From the NCBI GenBank assembly GCA_964538915.1, contig CAZIFB010000009.1, forward strand, positions 1-64,000: a DNA stretch of 64,000 bases, written 5' to 3'. Position 1 is the stretch's first letter. Each line of letters begins with the position of its first letter. Shown here piece after piece: positions 26,947 through 35,441 of the stretch. Position numbers and translations under genes: made by a program. Source of the stretch: JAEUHQ01 sp964538915. GTDB taxonomy: Bacteria; Planctomycetota; UBA1135; UBA2386. The notes below the pieces were generated by a model that saw only the letters and a program-made list of their open reading frames with translations, did not search any database and was not told the origin of the DNA.

Positions 26947-29252
26947 TGACCGGCGCCGAGCGCGCCGCGCTCGTCCGACGCGAGTGCGGGGACGACGCGG
27001 CGCTGCGCGCGGAGGTCGAGGACCTGCTGCGGGCCGACGAGAGTGCGTCGTTCCTCGACGAGGATCGCCTCGCCGCGGTGCGCAGCCAGCTCGGCCGCGC
27101 CGACGAGCCGGTGCCCGAACGCATCGGGGCCTTCCGGATCACCGGAGTGCTCGGACGCGGCGGCATGGGCGTCGTCTACCGCGCGGTGCAGGACAAGCCG
27201 GCGCGCGACGTGGCGCTGAAGGTGCTGGCGCCGGGGTTCGGCGGCGCCGAGGCGCGCGCGCGGTTCGCGGTGGAGGCCGAAGCGCTCGGCCGCCTGCAGC
27301 ACCCCGGCATCGCGCAGATCTTCGAGGCCGGCAGCTACACGACGGCGAACGACCGCCCGTACCTGGCGATGGAACTCGTCGAAGGCGAATCGCTGCACGC
27401 GTGGGGGAAGCGGCAGCCGTCGATCGAGGCGCGTGTCCGCATGGTCGTGCAGATCGCCGAGGCCGTGCATCACGCGCACCAGAAGGGCCTCATCCACCGC
27501 GACCTGAAGCCGAGCAACGTGCTCGTGTCCCCCGACGGCCGCGCGAAGGTCCTCGACTTCGGCATCGCGCGCCTCGTCGACGACGATCGTGGTCGCACGA
27601 TGCACACGCACACCGGGCAGATGCTCGGCACGCTCGCGTACATGAGCCCGGAGCAGGCGAACGGGCAGAGCGAACGCGTCGACGTGCGCGCCGACGTCTA
27701 CGCCCTGGGCGTGATCGCGTACGAACTGCTCGCCGGCGCCCTGCCGATCGAAGTGCGCGGCGGCGCCGTTGCGCAGGCCCTGCGGCGGATCGCCGAGGAG
27801 GATCCCGTTCCGCTCGGTGCCCGCGACCGCCGGTTGCGCGGCGACCTGCAGACGATCGTCGGCAAGGCGCTGCAGAAGGAGCCGGAGCGCCGCTACGACT
27901 CGGCGCAGGCGTTCGCCGACGACCTGCAGCGGTTCCTGCAGAGCGAGCCGATCCGTGCGCGACCAGCGACGGCGACGTACCTCGTGCGACGCTTCGCGCG
28001 GCGCCACAGCGGTCTGGTCGCGGGTGCCGTTCTCGCGGTCGTGGCGCTCATCGCGGGTTCGGGCCTCGCGGTCGCGTGGGCCGTGCGTGCCAACCGCGCC
28101 GAGAAGGCCGCGATCGAAGAGGCGCGCGTCGCCAACAAGACGGCCGAGATCCTGCGGTGGGTGTTCGTCGGCGCCAATCCGGAGTTCGCCGCCGGACGCG
28201 ATCTGTCGGCGAAGGAAGTCCTGCTCGCGGGCCGGGGAGAGGTCGAGAGGGCGCTCGCCGACGAGCCGGTGGCGGCGTCGCGCGTCGCGTTGATCATGGC
28301 CGAGGTGTTCGTCACGCTCGGCGACTTCGCGACGGCGGAGGGCATGTCCCAGCGGGCGTACGACGGACTGCGGCGCATGATCGCCGGCGACGACCCGCGG
28401 ATCGTCGAGGCCCTGCACCAGCGAGCGTGGGCGCTCCTGCGGGCGCAGCGGTTCGCCGAGGCGGGCCCATTGTTCGCCGAATCGCTCGCCATGCATCGCC
28501 GGCTCGGCGCCACGTCGAGCGTCACGGTCGCGAAGTGCCTCGAGGGCCTCGCGAAGGTGGGAGCACAGCGAGGCGACCACGACGAGGCGCTCCGCCTGCT
28601 CGAGGAGGCGCGGCCGCTGCGCGAGGAGGAGGGGGATCCGTTGCGCCTCGCCTACCACTGGCAGACCGTCGCCACCACGAACCTGCTCGCCGGCCGCATC
28701 GATGCAGCCGACGCCGCGTTCGGCAAGGCGGTTGGGCTGCTGAAGCCGGACGGCAACGAGGCGTACCTGGCGAACCTGCTCGCGAACATCGGCAACCTGC
28801 GCGTCCGCCAGCATCGCGTACCGGAGGCCGAGGAGGCGTTCCGTCGTGTGCTCGAGCTGTCGGAGAAGTGCTACGGCAAGGACAGCCCGCGCCTCGTGCT
28901 GCCCCTCCTCAATCTCGGCACGATCCACGCGCAGACGAACCGGCTCTCCGAAGCGGAGGCGCTCCTGCGCCGCGGCATGGCGGTCGGCGGCGACGAGACG
29001 AAGTCCACGGACCAGGGGCTCTCGAGTCTGCTCGCGAATCTCGGCAAGTTGTGCGCGATGCAGGAGCGGCTCGACGAGGCGGGCGAGTTCTGGCGGCGCG
29101 CCGAGGCGATGGATGCGCGTCTGCGGCCAGGGACGGAAGGTCACCTGCAGCTGCTCGAAGACCTGGCGACCCTGAAGCAGATGCAGGGACAGGAGTCTGC
29201 AGCGGAAGCGCTGCGCGAACGCGCCGCCGAACTCCGAGAGCAGCAGAAGTGA
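26895..29252 (+). CDS. Membrane-bound Ser/Thr protein kinase with TPR sensor domain
   Basis: This 785-residue Hanks-type kinase has an N-terminal helical segment (1-75, sigma-like spacing of acidic residues) and a kinase domain (about 80-345). The glycine loop is LGRGGMGVVY, catalytic Lys is Lys109, the catalytic loop HRDLKPSN (201-208), DFG 221-223, and APE-equivalent MSPEQ. One transmembrane helix (about 375-400) follows, and then an extracytoplasmic array of TPR-like repeats (about 420-785). All catalytic residues are present. The gene lies 51 bp upstream of an ECF sigma factor; in planctomycetes such kinases and ECF factors are usually paired, so phosphorylation of or around the sigma factor is a reasonable hypothesis. 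Confidence 0.93.
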   Translation: MSSRTESVHRIFALACELTGAERAALVRRECGDDAALRAEVEDLLRADESASFLDEDRLAAVRSQLGRADEPVPERIGAFRITGVLGRGGMGVVYRAVQDKPARDVALKVLAPGFGGAEARARFAVEAEALGRLQHPGIAQIFEAGSYTTANDRPYLAMELVEGESLHAWGKRQPSIEARVRMVVQIAEAVHHAHQKGLIHRDLKPSNVLVSPDGRAKVLDFGIARLVDDDRGRTMHTHTGQMLGTLAYMSPEQANGQSERVDVRADVYALGVIAYELLAGALPIEVRGGAVAQALRRIAEEDPVPLGARDRRLRGDLQTIVGKALQKEPERRYDSAQAFADDLQRFLQSEPIRARPATATYLVRRFARRHSGLVAGAVLAVVALIAGSGLAVAWAVRANRAEKAAIEEARVANKTAEILRWVFVGANPEFAAGRDLSAKEVLLAGRGEVERALADEPVAASRVALIMAEVFVTLGDFATAEGMSQRAYDGLRRMIAGDDPRIVEALHQRAWALLRAQRFAEAGPLFAESLAMHRRLGATSSVTVAKCLEGLAKVGAQRGDHDEALRLLEEARPLREEEGDPLRLAYHWQTVATTNLLAGRIDAADAAFGKAVGLLKPDGNEAYLANLLANIGNLRVRQHRVPEAEEAFRRVLELSEKCYGKDSPRLVLPLLNLGTIHAQTNRLSEAEALLRRGMAVGGDETKSTDQGLSSLLANLGKLCAMQERLDEAGEFWRRAEAMDARLRPGTEGHLQLLEDLATLKQMQGQESAAEALRERAAELREQQK

Positions 29253-29254
29253 CC

Positions 29255-29270
29255 GGCGGGACTGCCCGCC
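29255..29270 (+). terminator. Hairpin between kinase and sigma genes
   Basis: GGCGGG-ACTG-CCCGCC is a perfect 6-bp stem starting 3 nt after the kinase stop, with no T-tract. It could terminate or attenuate transcription before the sigma gene, which has its own -10-like TAGTCT at 29278-29283. Confidence 0.35.
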
Positions 29271-29277
29271 GCTCGGC

Positions 29278-29283
29278 TAGTCT
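29278..29283 (+). promoter_or_regulatory. Putative -10 element of the ECF sigma gene (TAGTCT)
   Basis: TAGTCT lies 20 nt before the ATG of the sigma gene and just after a hairpin, suggesting transcription separate from the kinase. Confidence 0.35.
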
Positions 29284-29303
29284 TCGCGCCGCGCAGGGCG
29301 CCC

Positions 29304-29894
29304 ATGCCGCAGGACTCGCACCAGATCACACTGTGTCTGCAGCGCCTCCGAGACGGTGACGCCGCCGCGGCGAACGACATGCTGCCGCTGGTCTACGACG
29401 AACTGCGCGGTCTCGCGGCGCATCTGATGCGCGGCGACCGAAAGGACCACACGCTGCAGGCGACGGCACTCGTTCACGAGGCGTGGCTCAAGATCGCGAA
29501 CGCCATCGACGGCGGATCCGACGTGCGCGACCGCCATCACTTCCTCGCTGTGGCGGCGACGGCGATGCGGCAGGTGTTGATCAACCACGCCCGCGACCGG
29601 CGCGCGCAGAAGCGCGGCGCCGATGCGGCGCGCATCGCGCTCGACGACTGCGTCGACGCGTTCGAGGCGCAGACCGGGGACCTCGTCGAACTGAACGACG
29701 TGCTCGATCGCCTCGCCGCCGAGCACCCGCGTTCGGCGCGCATCGTCGAGATGCGCGTGTTCGGCGGCATGCTGGTCGAGGAAGTGGCAAGAGCACTCGA
29801 CCTCGCCGAGAGCACCGTCAAGGCCGACTGGCGGTTCGCGCGCGCCTGGCTGCAGACGGCGCTGCCGCGCGGCGGACCGACGGACGATGCCTGA
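29304..29894 (+). CDS. ECF-type RNA polymerase sigma factor (planctomycete/TIGR02999-like)
   Basis: This 196-residue sigma-70 family factor has region 2 in about residues 20-100 (LPLVYDELRGLAAHLMR, HTLQATALVHEAWLKI) and a region-4 helix-turn-helix in about 145-185 (LVEEVARALDLAESTVKADW). The HTLQATALVHEAW segment is typical of the ECF group common in planctomycetes and acidobacteria that is associated with Ser/Thr kinases instead of classical anti-sigma factors. No anti-sigma gene is adjacent; the kinase gene lies immediately upstream, the reverse of the usual sigma-then-kinase order. Confidence 0.92.
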   Translation: MPQDSHQITLCLQRLRDGDAAAANDMLPLVYDELRGLAAHLMRGDRKDHTLQATALVHEAWLKIANAIDGGSDVRDRHHFLAVAATAMRQVLINHARDRRAQKRGADAARIALDDCVDAFEAQTGDLVELNDVLDRLAAEHPRSARIVEMRVFGGMLVEEVARALDLAESTVKADWRFARAWLQTALPRGGPTDDA

Positions 29895-29915
29895 AGCGCT
29901 GCCGCGTGGTCGCGA

Positions 29916-30851
29916 TCAGCCGGCGGCCCAGAGCGGCGAGTCCTTGCGCACGAACACCGCGTCGATCTGCATCATGAGCCGTTGCGTTCGCGGCAGGGTC
30001 AGCACGTCGAACATCGCGAACCCCGCTTCGTCCAGCGCAGCCGTCACTTCGGCGAGTCGCGGCGCGCCGCGATTCAGTTCGTGGAGCGACAACTCGGCGA
30101 TCAGCACCTGGACCGACCGCAGTGTGTTCTCGCCGCCGCGCAGCACGTCGAGTTCGGCGCCCTGCACGTCGATCTTCATGAGGTCGAACGTGCGCCCGCG
30201 GAACTCGTGCATCAGGTCGTCGAGCGTCCGCATCGGCATCATGACGATCTCGCGCGGAAACTCGCTGCGCTCCGGGTAGATCGACGAGCCGGTCGACCCG
30301 AACGGCGTCTTCGTCTGGTGGAACTGCACCGCCTCGCGGACCTGTTCGCCGAGCAGGCACTGGCGCACGTGGCAATCGCCGCCGAGTTCGGTGGCGAGTG
30401 CGCGGAGGAAGTCCTGCTTCTGCGGCTGCGGTTCGACCATCACGAGGCTCGCCGCGGGGAACATCTGCCGCGCGAACATCGCGAGTTCGCCTTCGTACGC
30501 GCCGACGTCGATGATTCCGTGCGCCTCGAAACCGCGATGCTGCAGCGCGAGCAGCGCGTGCACGATCGTGTTGCTCTCCTGCAGCGAGCGGAAGTGCGCG
30601 AGCACGCCGTCGACGAAAGCGAGCGCCTCCATGTGACGGTTCGCGCGCGTCAGGATGCAAACGAGGAGCGCGAGCGCCTCGCGGTTCTCGCAGTCCGTCG
30701 CGAGCACGCTGCGACACGCCTTCTCCGCGAATGCGTGGTCGCCGTTCGTGAACGCCGCGTCGGCGGCCCGCATCGTTTCGTGGATCGCGGTCCGCGACGA
30801 CACGTCGATCGTCGCCGGGCCCTGCGCTTTCGTTGCAGAGGTCGTCGCCAT
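29916..30851 (-). CDS. FkbM-family SAM-dependent methyltransferase
   Basis: This 311-residue protein has residues about 20-95 forming two TPR-like helical hairpins, and about 105-295 forming an FkbM methyltransferase. That domain has SAM motif IIDVGAYEGE, the acidic end of strand 2 in LVMVEPQPQK, and FDLMKIDVQGAELDVLRGG, the family hallmark. FkbM enzymes O-methylate sugars or polyketides, often glycans. The substrate cannot be inferred; no glycan gene cluster surrounds it. It is divergent from proS and convergent with the sigma gene. Confidence 0.9.
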   Translation of the reverse strand: MATTSATKAQGPATIDVSSRTAIHETMRAADAAFTNGDHAFAEKACRSVLATDCENREALALLVCILTRANRHMEALAFVDGVLAHFRSLQESNTIVHALLALQHRGFEAHGIIDVGAYEGELAMFARQMFPAASLVMVEPQPQKQDFLRALATELGGDCHVRQCLLGEQVREAVQFHQTKTPFGSTGSSIYPERSEFPREIVMMPMRTLDDLMHEFRGRTFDLMKIDVQGAELDVLRGGENTLRSVQVLIAELSLHELNRGAPRLAEVTAALDEAGFAMFDVLTLPRTQRLMMQIDAVFVRKDSPLWAAG

Positions 30852-30948
30852 CGGAAGGATGTCGCCCGAATCGGCCGCTCCGCGGCCCGACTTGAGGTTC
30901 TGCGTCGGGCGGTCGCTGATCGCCGTTCCGCCGGCCGCGGCACGCCGC

Positions 30949-30954
30949 TACTGT
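30949..30954 (+). promoter_or_regulatory. proS: Putative -10 element for proS (TACTGT)
   Basis: TACTGT lies 10 nt before the proS ATG, in the 113-bp divergent region shared with the FkbM gene. Confidence 0.4.
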
Positions 30955-30964
30955 CCTCGGCCCT

Positions 30965-32689
30965 ATGCGTCTGTCCCAGATCCTGATCTCGACCCTGCGC
31001 GACGACCCGGCCGACGCGGAGATCCCGAGCCACAAGCTGCTCGCGCGCGGCGGCTTCATCGTGAAGATCGCCGCCGGCGTCTACACGTTCGCTCCGCTGA
31101 TGTGGCGCGTCGTGAAGAAGTTCGCGCAGATCGTGCGCGACGAACTCGACCGCGAGGGTGCGAACGAAGTGATGCTGCCGATCGTGCAGCCGAAGGAACT
31201 GTGGCAGAGCAGCGGGCGCTGGGATCGCTACGTGAACGACGGGATCATGTTCACGCTGAAGGATCGCAAGGGCAGCGACATGTGCCTCGGCCCGACGCAC
31301 GAAGAGGTGATGACCTCGTACGTGAACGCCCAGGTGAACTCGTACAAGCAGCTGCCGGTCAACTGCTACCAGATCCAGGACAAGTTCCGCGACGAGATCC
31401 GCCCGCGCTTCGGCCTCATGCGCGGCCGCGAGTTCATCATGATGGACGCGTACTCGTTCGACGCGGACCAGACGGGTCTCGACGAGGCGTACGCGAAGAT
31501 GCGTCGCGCCTACTGCCGGATCTTCGAGCGATGCGGTCTCGCCTACACGGTGGTGCAGGCCGACTCGGGCGCGATCGGCGGTGCCGGCAGCGAGGAGTTC
31601 ATGGTGATCGCCGACAGCGGCGAGGACTCGATCCTCTACTGCCAGGAGAGCGGCTACGCGGCGAACGTGGAGAAGGCGACGAGCCGGCTGCCCGACGCGC
31701 CAGCGGGCGGTGAGCCGCGGCCGATGCAGAAGCACGCGACGCCGGACGTGAAGACCGTGGCGCAACTGCAGGCGTTCTTCCCCGGCTGGGAAGCGGGCCG
31801 CATGGCGAAGACCGTGCTCTACCACGTGACGTGGAAGAACAAGACGAAGGTGGTGGCCGTGATGATGCGCGGCGATCTCGAGATCAACGAGGTCAAGCTC
31901 GTGAACTCACTCGACGCGCTGTCGGTGCGCCTCGCGACCGACGACGAGATCAAGGCGGCGACCGGCGCGGACGTCGGGTTCGCAGGGCCGGTCGGGCTGC
32001 CGGAGGACGTGCCGCTGCTCGCCGACGAATCGCTGCAGGGCCGCACCAACCTGCTCGTCGGCTGCAACCAGACCGGCTACCACTGCCTCGACGTCAACCT
32101 CGGCCGCGACTGCCGCATGCCGTCGTTCAAGGAGCTGCGCCTCGCGCGCGCGGGCGAAGGCTGCCCGATCAGCGGCAAGCCGCTGCTGCAGGCGCGCGGC
32201 ATCGAGGTCGGCCACATCTTCAAGCTCGGCATCAAGTACTCGAAGGCGATGGGCGCCACGTTCATGGACCAGGGCGGCAAGCCCGTGCCGTTCGTGATGG
32301 GCTGCTACGGCATCGGTGTGTCGCGAACGCCGGCCGCGGCGGTCGAGCAGAGCTTCGACGACAAGGGCATCGTCTGGCCGCCGGCGATCGCGCCGTTCGA
32401 GTGCGTGGTCGCGATGCTCGATCCCAAGCGCGACGAGCAGGTGGCCCTCGCGGACAAGCTCTACGCCGAACTGAAGGCCGCGGGCGTCGACGTGTGCCTC
32501 GACGACCGCGCGATGAGCCCCGGCGCGAAGTTCAAGGATAACGAACTGCTGGGCTTCCCCGTGCAGGTGTTCGTCGGCCGCAAGGCGGCGGAAGGCGGCG
32601 TCGAGTTCCTCGTGCGCAAAGGAATGGTGAAGACCGAGTGCGCCGCGAGCGACGTGAAGGCGAAGGTGCTGGTCGCGCTGGGGCGGTGA
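30965..32689 (+). CDS. proS: Prolyl-tRNA synthetase, bacterial type with editing domain
   Basis: This 574-residue class II synthetase charges tRNA-Pro. Class II motif 1 is in ANEVMLPIVQPKELWQSSGRW, motif 2 is around FRDEIRPRFGLMRGREFIMM, and motif 3 is GCYGIGVSRT. Between motifs 2 and 3 lies the INS/YbaK-like editing domain (about 235-375) that clears mischarged Ala-tRNA-Pro. The C-terminal anticodon-binding domain (about 470-574) includes PGAKFKDNELLGFP. Length matches the bacterial form. The TGA overlaps the GTG start of an acyl-carrier-like gene (GTGA). Confidence 0.97.
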   Translation: MRLSQILISTLRDDPADAEIPSHKLLARGGFIVKIAAGVYTFAPLMWRVVKKFAQIVRDELDREGANEVMLPIVQPKELWQSSGRWDRYVNDGIMFTLKDRKGSDMCLGPTHEEVMTSYVNAQVNSYKQLPVNCYQIQDKFRDEIRPRFGLMRGREFIMMDAYSFDADQTGLDEAYAKMRRAYCRIFERCGLAYTVVQADSGAIGGAGSEEFMVIADSGEDSILYCQESGYAANVEKATSRLPDAPAGGEPRPMQKHATPDVKTVAQLQAFFPGWEAGRMAKTVLYHVTWKNKTKVVAVMMRGDLEINEVKLVNSLDALSVRLATDDEIKAATGADVGFAGPVGLPEDVPLLADESLQGRTNLLVGCNQTGYHCLDVNLGRDCRMPSFKELRLARAGEGCPISGKPLLQARGIEVGHIFKLGIKYSKAMGATFMDQGGKPVPFVMGCYGIGVSRTPAAAVEQSFDDKGIVWPPAIAPFECVVAMLDPKRDEQVALADKLYAELKAAGVDVCLDDRAMSPGAKFKDNELLGFPVQVFVGRKAAEGGVEFLVRKGMVKTECAASDVKAKVLVALGR

Positions 32690-32955
32690 GGAGCGGCGTG
32701 GGGCTCGATTCCGTGGAACTCGTGATGGCGTGGGAGGAGGCCTTCGGCATCACGATCCCGAACGCCGCCGCCGAGGGGATGAGCACCGTCGGCAACGCTA
32801 CGGACTGGATCACGAATCACCTGGCTTCGATCGGTCGCCCCTTGCCGCGCGCCGAAGTGTTCGAAGTGTGCGAGACCACATGCGAACAGTGCGCTACGAC
32901 CCGCGACCGGCTCAGCGAGGACACGAACTTCGTCAACGACCTCGGGATCGACTGA
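32686..32955 (+). CDS. Acyl-carrier-like protein with apparently swapped halves
   Basis: This 89-residue protein is translationally coupled to proS (GTGA overlap). Residues 6-50 (GLDSVELVMAWEEAFGITIP and on) match the second half of an acyl carrier protein, starting at the DS motif with Ser9 as the phosphopantetheine site. Residues 58-89 (EVFEVCETTCEQCATT, then LSEDTNFVNDLGID) match the first half: helix I and the loop that normally runs straight into the DS motif. The stop codon falls exactly where Ser would be. So the normal order is inverted, as in a circular permutation. Alternatively this is a remnant of a tandem ACP, or a family whose C-terminal domain only resembles helix I. The role is unknown. 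Confidence 0.6.
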   Translation: MRSGVGLDSVELVMAWEEAFGITIPNAAAEGMSTVGNATDWITNHLASIGRPLPRAEVFEVCETTCEQCATTRDRLSEDTNFVNDLGID

Positions 32956-32970
32956 CGGGCGCGAGCCTGT

Positions 32971-33672
32971 TCACGAATCGCGCTGCACCGCCTTGTTGAG
33001 CGCGGTGAGCCAGGCGTGCACTTCGTTCTCCGTCAGCTGCGCGCGCCACAGAGGCTGCATCAGTTCGGCGATCGCGTGTTTGCCGCGGTTCGCGTCGCGC
33101 CAGGCGCTCGTTTCGAGCAGATGGCGCAGTGCGGTCTCGAGGCGCTGCATCAGTTCCGCGCTCGCCATCGGCACGGCCGGCGGCGGCGACGCCGCGCCGC
33201 TTGCGGCGAACAGTTCCGCGCCGAAGACCGCGACCGCCTGTGCGAGGTTGAGCGACGACTGTTCGGGCGCGGTCGGGATCACCGAGACCGCGTGGCAGCG
33301 CAGCAGGTGCTTCGGATTGAGGCCGTTGATCTCGCCGCCGAACAGCAGGGTCGCGTCGCCGTCGCGTGCCGCGGCTTCGGCGGCGACCTCGCGCGGCGTC
33401 AGCACCTTCGTTCCGGCCGGCGGGTCGTTCGTCGTGCCGACGACCCACGACGACGGCGCGAGCACGGCATCGAGATCGTCGGCCTGCACCGCCGTGTCGA
33501 GAACGTCGTGCGCGTGCACCGCCATGCGCCAGGCGTCGGACCACGAGCCGATCTGCGACGAGACGACCGTGAGCCGCTTCAGGCCGAAGTTCTTCATCGC
33601 GCGCGCGACGGCGCCGAGGTTGCGCGCCCAGCGCGGCTGGAACAGCACGACGTGCACGTTCGCGAGATTCAT
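32971..33672 (-). CDS. SpoU/TrmH-family RNA 2'-O-methyltransferase
   Basis: This 233-residue SPOUT methyltransferase resembles TrmJ/TrmH proteins that methylate ribose in tRNA or rRNA. Motif 1 is VHVVLFQPRWARNLGAVARA, motif 2 is in LLFGGEINGLNPKHL, and motif 3 is in PTAPEQSSLNLAQAVAVFGAE, which together form the SAM-binding trefoil knot. Motif 3 usually reads SLNLS; here it is SLNLA. The C-terminal ~70 residues are the helical tail seen in TrmJ-like proteins. The ATG overlaps the stop of the upstream gene (ATGA, 33669-33672). Confidence 0.9.
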   Translation of the reverse strand: MNLANVHVVLFQPRWARNLGAVARAMKNFGLKRLTVVSSQIGSWSDAWRMAVHAHDVLDTAVQADDLDAVLAPSSWVVGTTNDPPAGTKVLTPREVAAEAAARDGDATLLFGGEINGLNPKHLLRCHAVSVIPTAPEQSSLNLAQAVAVFGAELFAASGAASPPPAVPMASAELMQRLETALRHLLETSAWRDANRGKHAIAELMQPLWRAQLTENEVHAWLTALNKAVQRDS

Positions 33673-34787
33673 CGGCGGCGCGCCGTGCGTTCGATCGGTG
33701 ACCCATCCGCCGACGTGGTCGCACAGCGGAACGTGATCGCGCCGTCGCGTTCGTCGACCGCGAACGGGCCGTCGCCGAGGGGGTCGTCGAGGACCGATCG
33801 TTCGCCGCGGTGGTGCGCGACCGCCATGCGCAACAACCGCAGGCGTGCCCTGCTCTCTCGCGCCTGCCGTTCGATGTGCCCGACTTCGGTCCCCGGCAGC
33901 GGGTCGGTGACCTCGAACGCGGCGGCGCGGGAGGTCCAGCCCGGTCCGCTCGCACGGATCCGGTCTGCCAGCCCGACCAGCGCCTCCGTGGTCCGCGTGC
34001 GTTCGGGAATCGCGTCCCCGTGCGTGCGCAGTGCCTCGAACGACCCGAGCAGCGCCGCGTGCGCGCAGCGGTCGAGAGGGGCCGCGCTGTCTTCGAATCG
34101 TTGCAGCACCGTCGCGAGGCGATCGAGCGACGCGGCATCGAGCGTCCGCAGCACGTCGTCGGACCATGCGTCGGTGACGTTCGTCACGGCGGCATTCGCG
34201 ATCAGCACGTAGGCCGGTATGCCGAACTCGACGTCGCGGCACCACGTCAGGAGGCGCGCCGTCCATTCGATCGCTGCGGCGTGGTCCTTTGCGCGGAGGT
34301 GTCGGCGAACGACGAGGCAGGGCCCGCACCAGTGCGAGTGCGTGACGATCACGTTGTCGATGCCTGTCGTGCCCGCAGAACGCCACAGTGCGCCGACGTC
34401 GAGCGTCGCGGCCGAGCAGGCCGCCTTCAGCTCGTCGAGCGCCGGAGCACCTCCCGCGAGAACGGCGTCGATCTCCGGCCACGCGGTGTCGTCCGAAGTG
34501 CGGGCGAGCAGTTCCTCCGCGGGCCCGGTCGCGGCCTGTGCGTCGACCCACAGTTTCGCCGCGCGGCGGTAGTGCGTTGTCGCTTCGCCTTCCGTCGCGT
34601 CGCCGAGCAGCGGCGGGTGCGGCTGCACGTCGCGCTCGGCGGCGCGATCGAGTTCGATCCGCAGCACTTCGGCGCGGTCGGCGAGGTCGCGGCGGCGCTG
34701 GCCTTCGCGAGTCCACGCGAACACGGCCAGGGCGACGATCACGATCGTCCCGAAGGCCACGCCGCCGTGCTGCCGCTTGCCGGTCAC
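33669..34787 (-). CDS. Membrane-anchored protein of unknown function, paralog 1
   Basis: This 372-residue protein has one N-terminal transmembrane helix (about 9-26) and a mostly alpha-helical remainder. It is clearly related to the protein at 37126-38277: both have P-H-x-PLLGDA-x-x-GEA-x-x-x-Y-x-RA near residue 60, the DPLGDG motif near the end and an IERTA-(R/K)-RR terminus. Function is unrecognised. A WCGPC string near residue 155 is not a thioredoxin site (not conserved in the paralog). It is coupled by ATGA overlap to the RNA methyltransferase gene. Confidence 0.72.
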   Translation of the reverse strand: MTGKRQHGGVAFGTIVIVALAVFAWTREGQRRRDLADRAEVLRIELDRAAERDVQPHPPLLGDATEGEATTHYRRAAKLWVDAQAATGPAEELLARTSDDTAWPEIDAVLAGGAPALDELKAACSAATLDVGALWRSAGTTGIDNVIVTHSHWCGPCLVVRRHLRAKDHAAAIEWTARLLTWCRDVEFGIPAYVLIANAAVTNVTDAWSDDVLRTLDAASLDRLATVLQRFEDSAAPLDRCAHAALLGSFEALRTHGDAIPERTRTTEALVGLADRIRASGPGWTSRAAAFEVTDPLPGTEVGHIERQARESRARLRLLRMAVAHHRGERSVLDDPLGDGPFAVDERDGAITFRCATTSADGSPIERTARRR

Positions 34788-34824
34788 GGCCGGATGGTCG
34801 CGGCGGGGGTGAGCGGGCGCAACC

Positions 34825-35373
34825 TCATGGTGCGGCGGCGACCGGAGGCGGTGATCGGCGGCGCACCGCGAGGCCGATCGCCCCGACCACGATCGCGGGC
34901 AGCCAGAGCCACACGAATTCGCTCGCGAGCACGTGCAGGCCCCACTCGGAGAAGAACGCGCGGATGCCGAGCGGCGGCACTTCGATCGGGGTCAAGGGCC
35001 AGAACAGGCGCTCCGTCGAGAACGGCCAGAGCGTCGCGATACCGAGGCCGCCGTTGGTCGCCATGTCGACGAGTCCGTGCGACGCCGCCGCGGCGAAGAG
35101 GAAGGCGAACACGCGGCGTCGCGGCAGGTCGTTCTTCTTGGCGAGCCACGGCGTGAGCAGGAGCGCGACCAGCGCCGCGAACGCCAGCGAGTGCGTGCAG
35201 CCGCGGTGCCCGTACCACGCTTCGTACGGCACGCCGGCGAAGTAACCGAACGCGTCGAGGTCCGGCGCAGCGGACAGCAGCGACGCGGTGACGAGGAGCG
35301 ACGGCGTTCGCAGCGACGGGAACCAGCACGCGACGGCGAGCGGGACGGCGGGATGGGAGAAGCAGCTCGACAT
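34825..35373 (-). CDS. Small integral-membrane metal-dependent hydrolase (YdjM-like)
   Basis: This 182-residue polytopic protein has four or five helices. It carries the conserved pattern of the YdjM/DUF457 family: the acidic motif APDLDAFGYF, the His-rich HRGCTHSLAF (residues ~56-65), and SHGLVDMATNGG. These polar residues in the membrane are thought to bind metal. Members are annotated as metal-dependent hydrolases, but no substrate is established. The start at 35373 fits the conserved N-terminus (FSHPAVPLAV). It is followed on the same strand by paralog 1. Confidence 0.8.
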   Translation of the reverse strand: MSSCFSHPAVPLAVACWFPSLRTPSLLVTASLLSAAPDLDAFGYFAGVPYEAWYGHRGCTHSLAFAALVALLLTPWLAKKNDLPRRRVFAFLFAAAASHGLVDMATNGGLGIATLWPFSTERLFWPLTPIEVPPLGIRAFFSEWGLHVLASEFVWLWLPAIVVGAIGLAVRRRSPPPVAAAP

Positions 35374-35441
35374 GGGCGGCGCGCATGGACGGCCGTGTCC
35401 GGCCGTCTTCCGGCGTCCGCGGTGACGGGCGCCCGCGGCGA

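Noticed and set aside
34295..34340. WCGPC thioredoxin-like motif in the protein at 33669-34787
   Set aside because: The surrounding sequence is a helical repeat, and in the paralog at 37126-38277 the equivalent residues are TLAA, so the string is coincidental.
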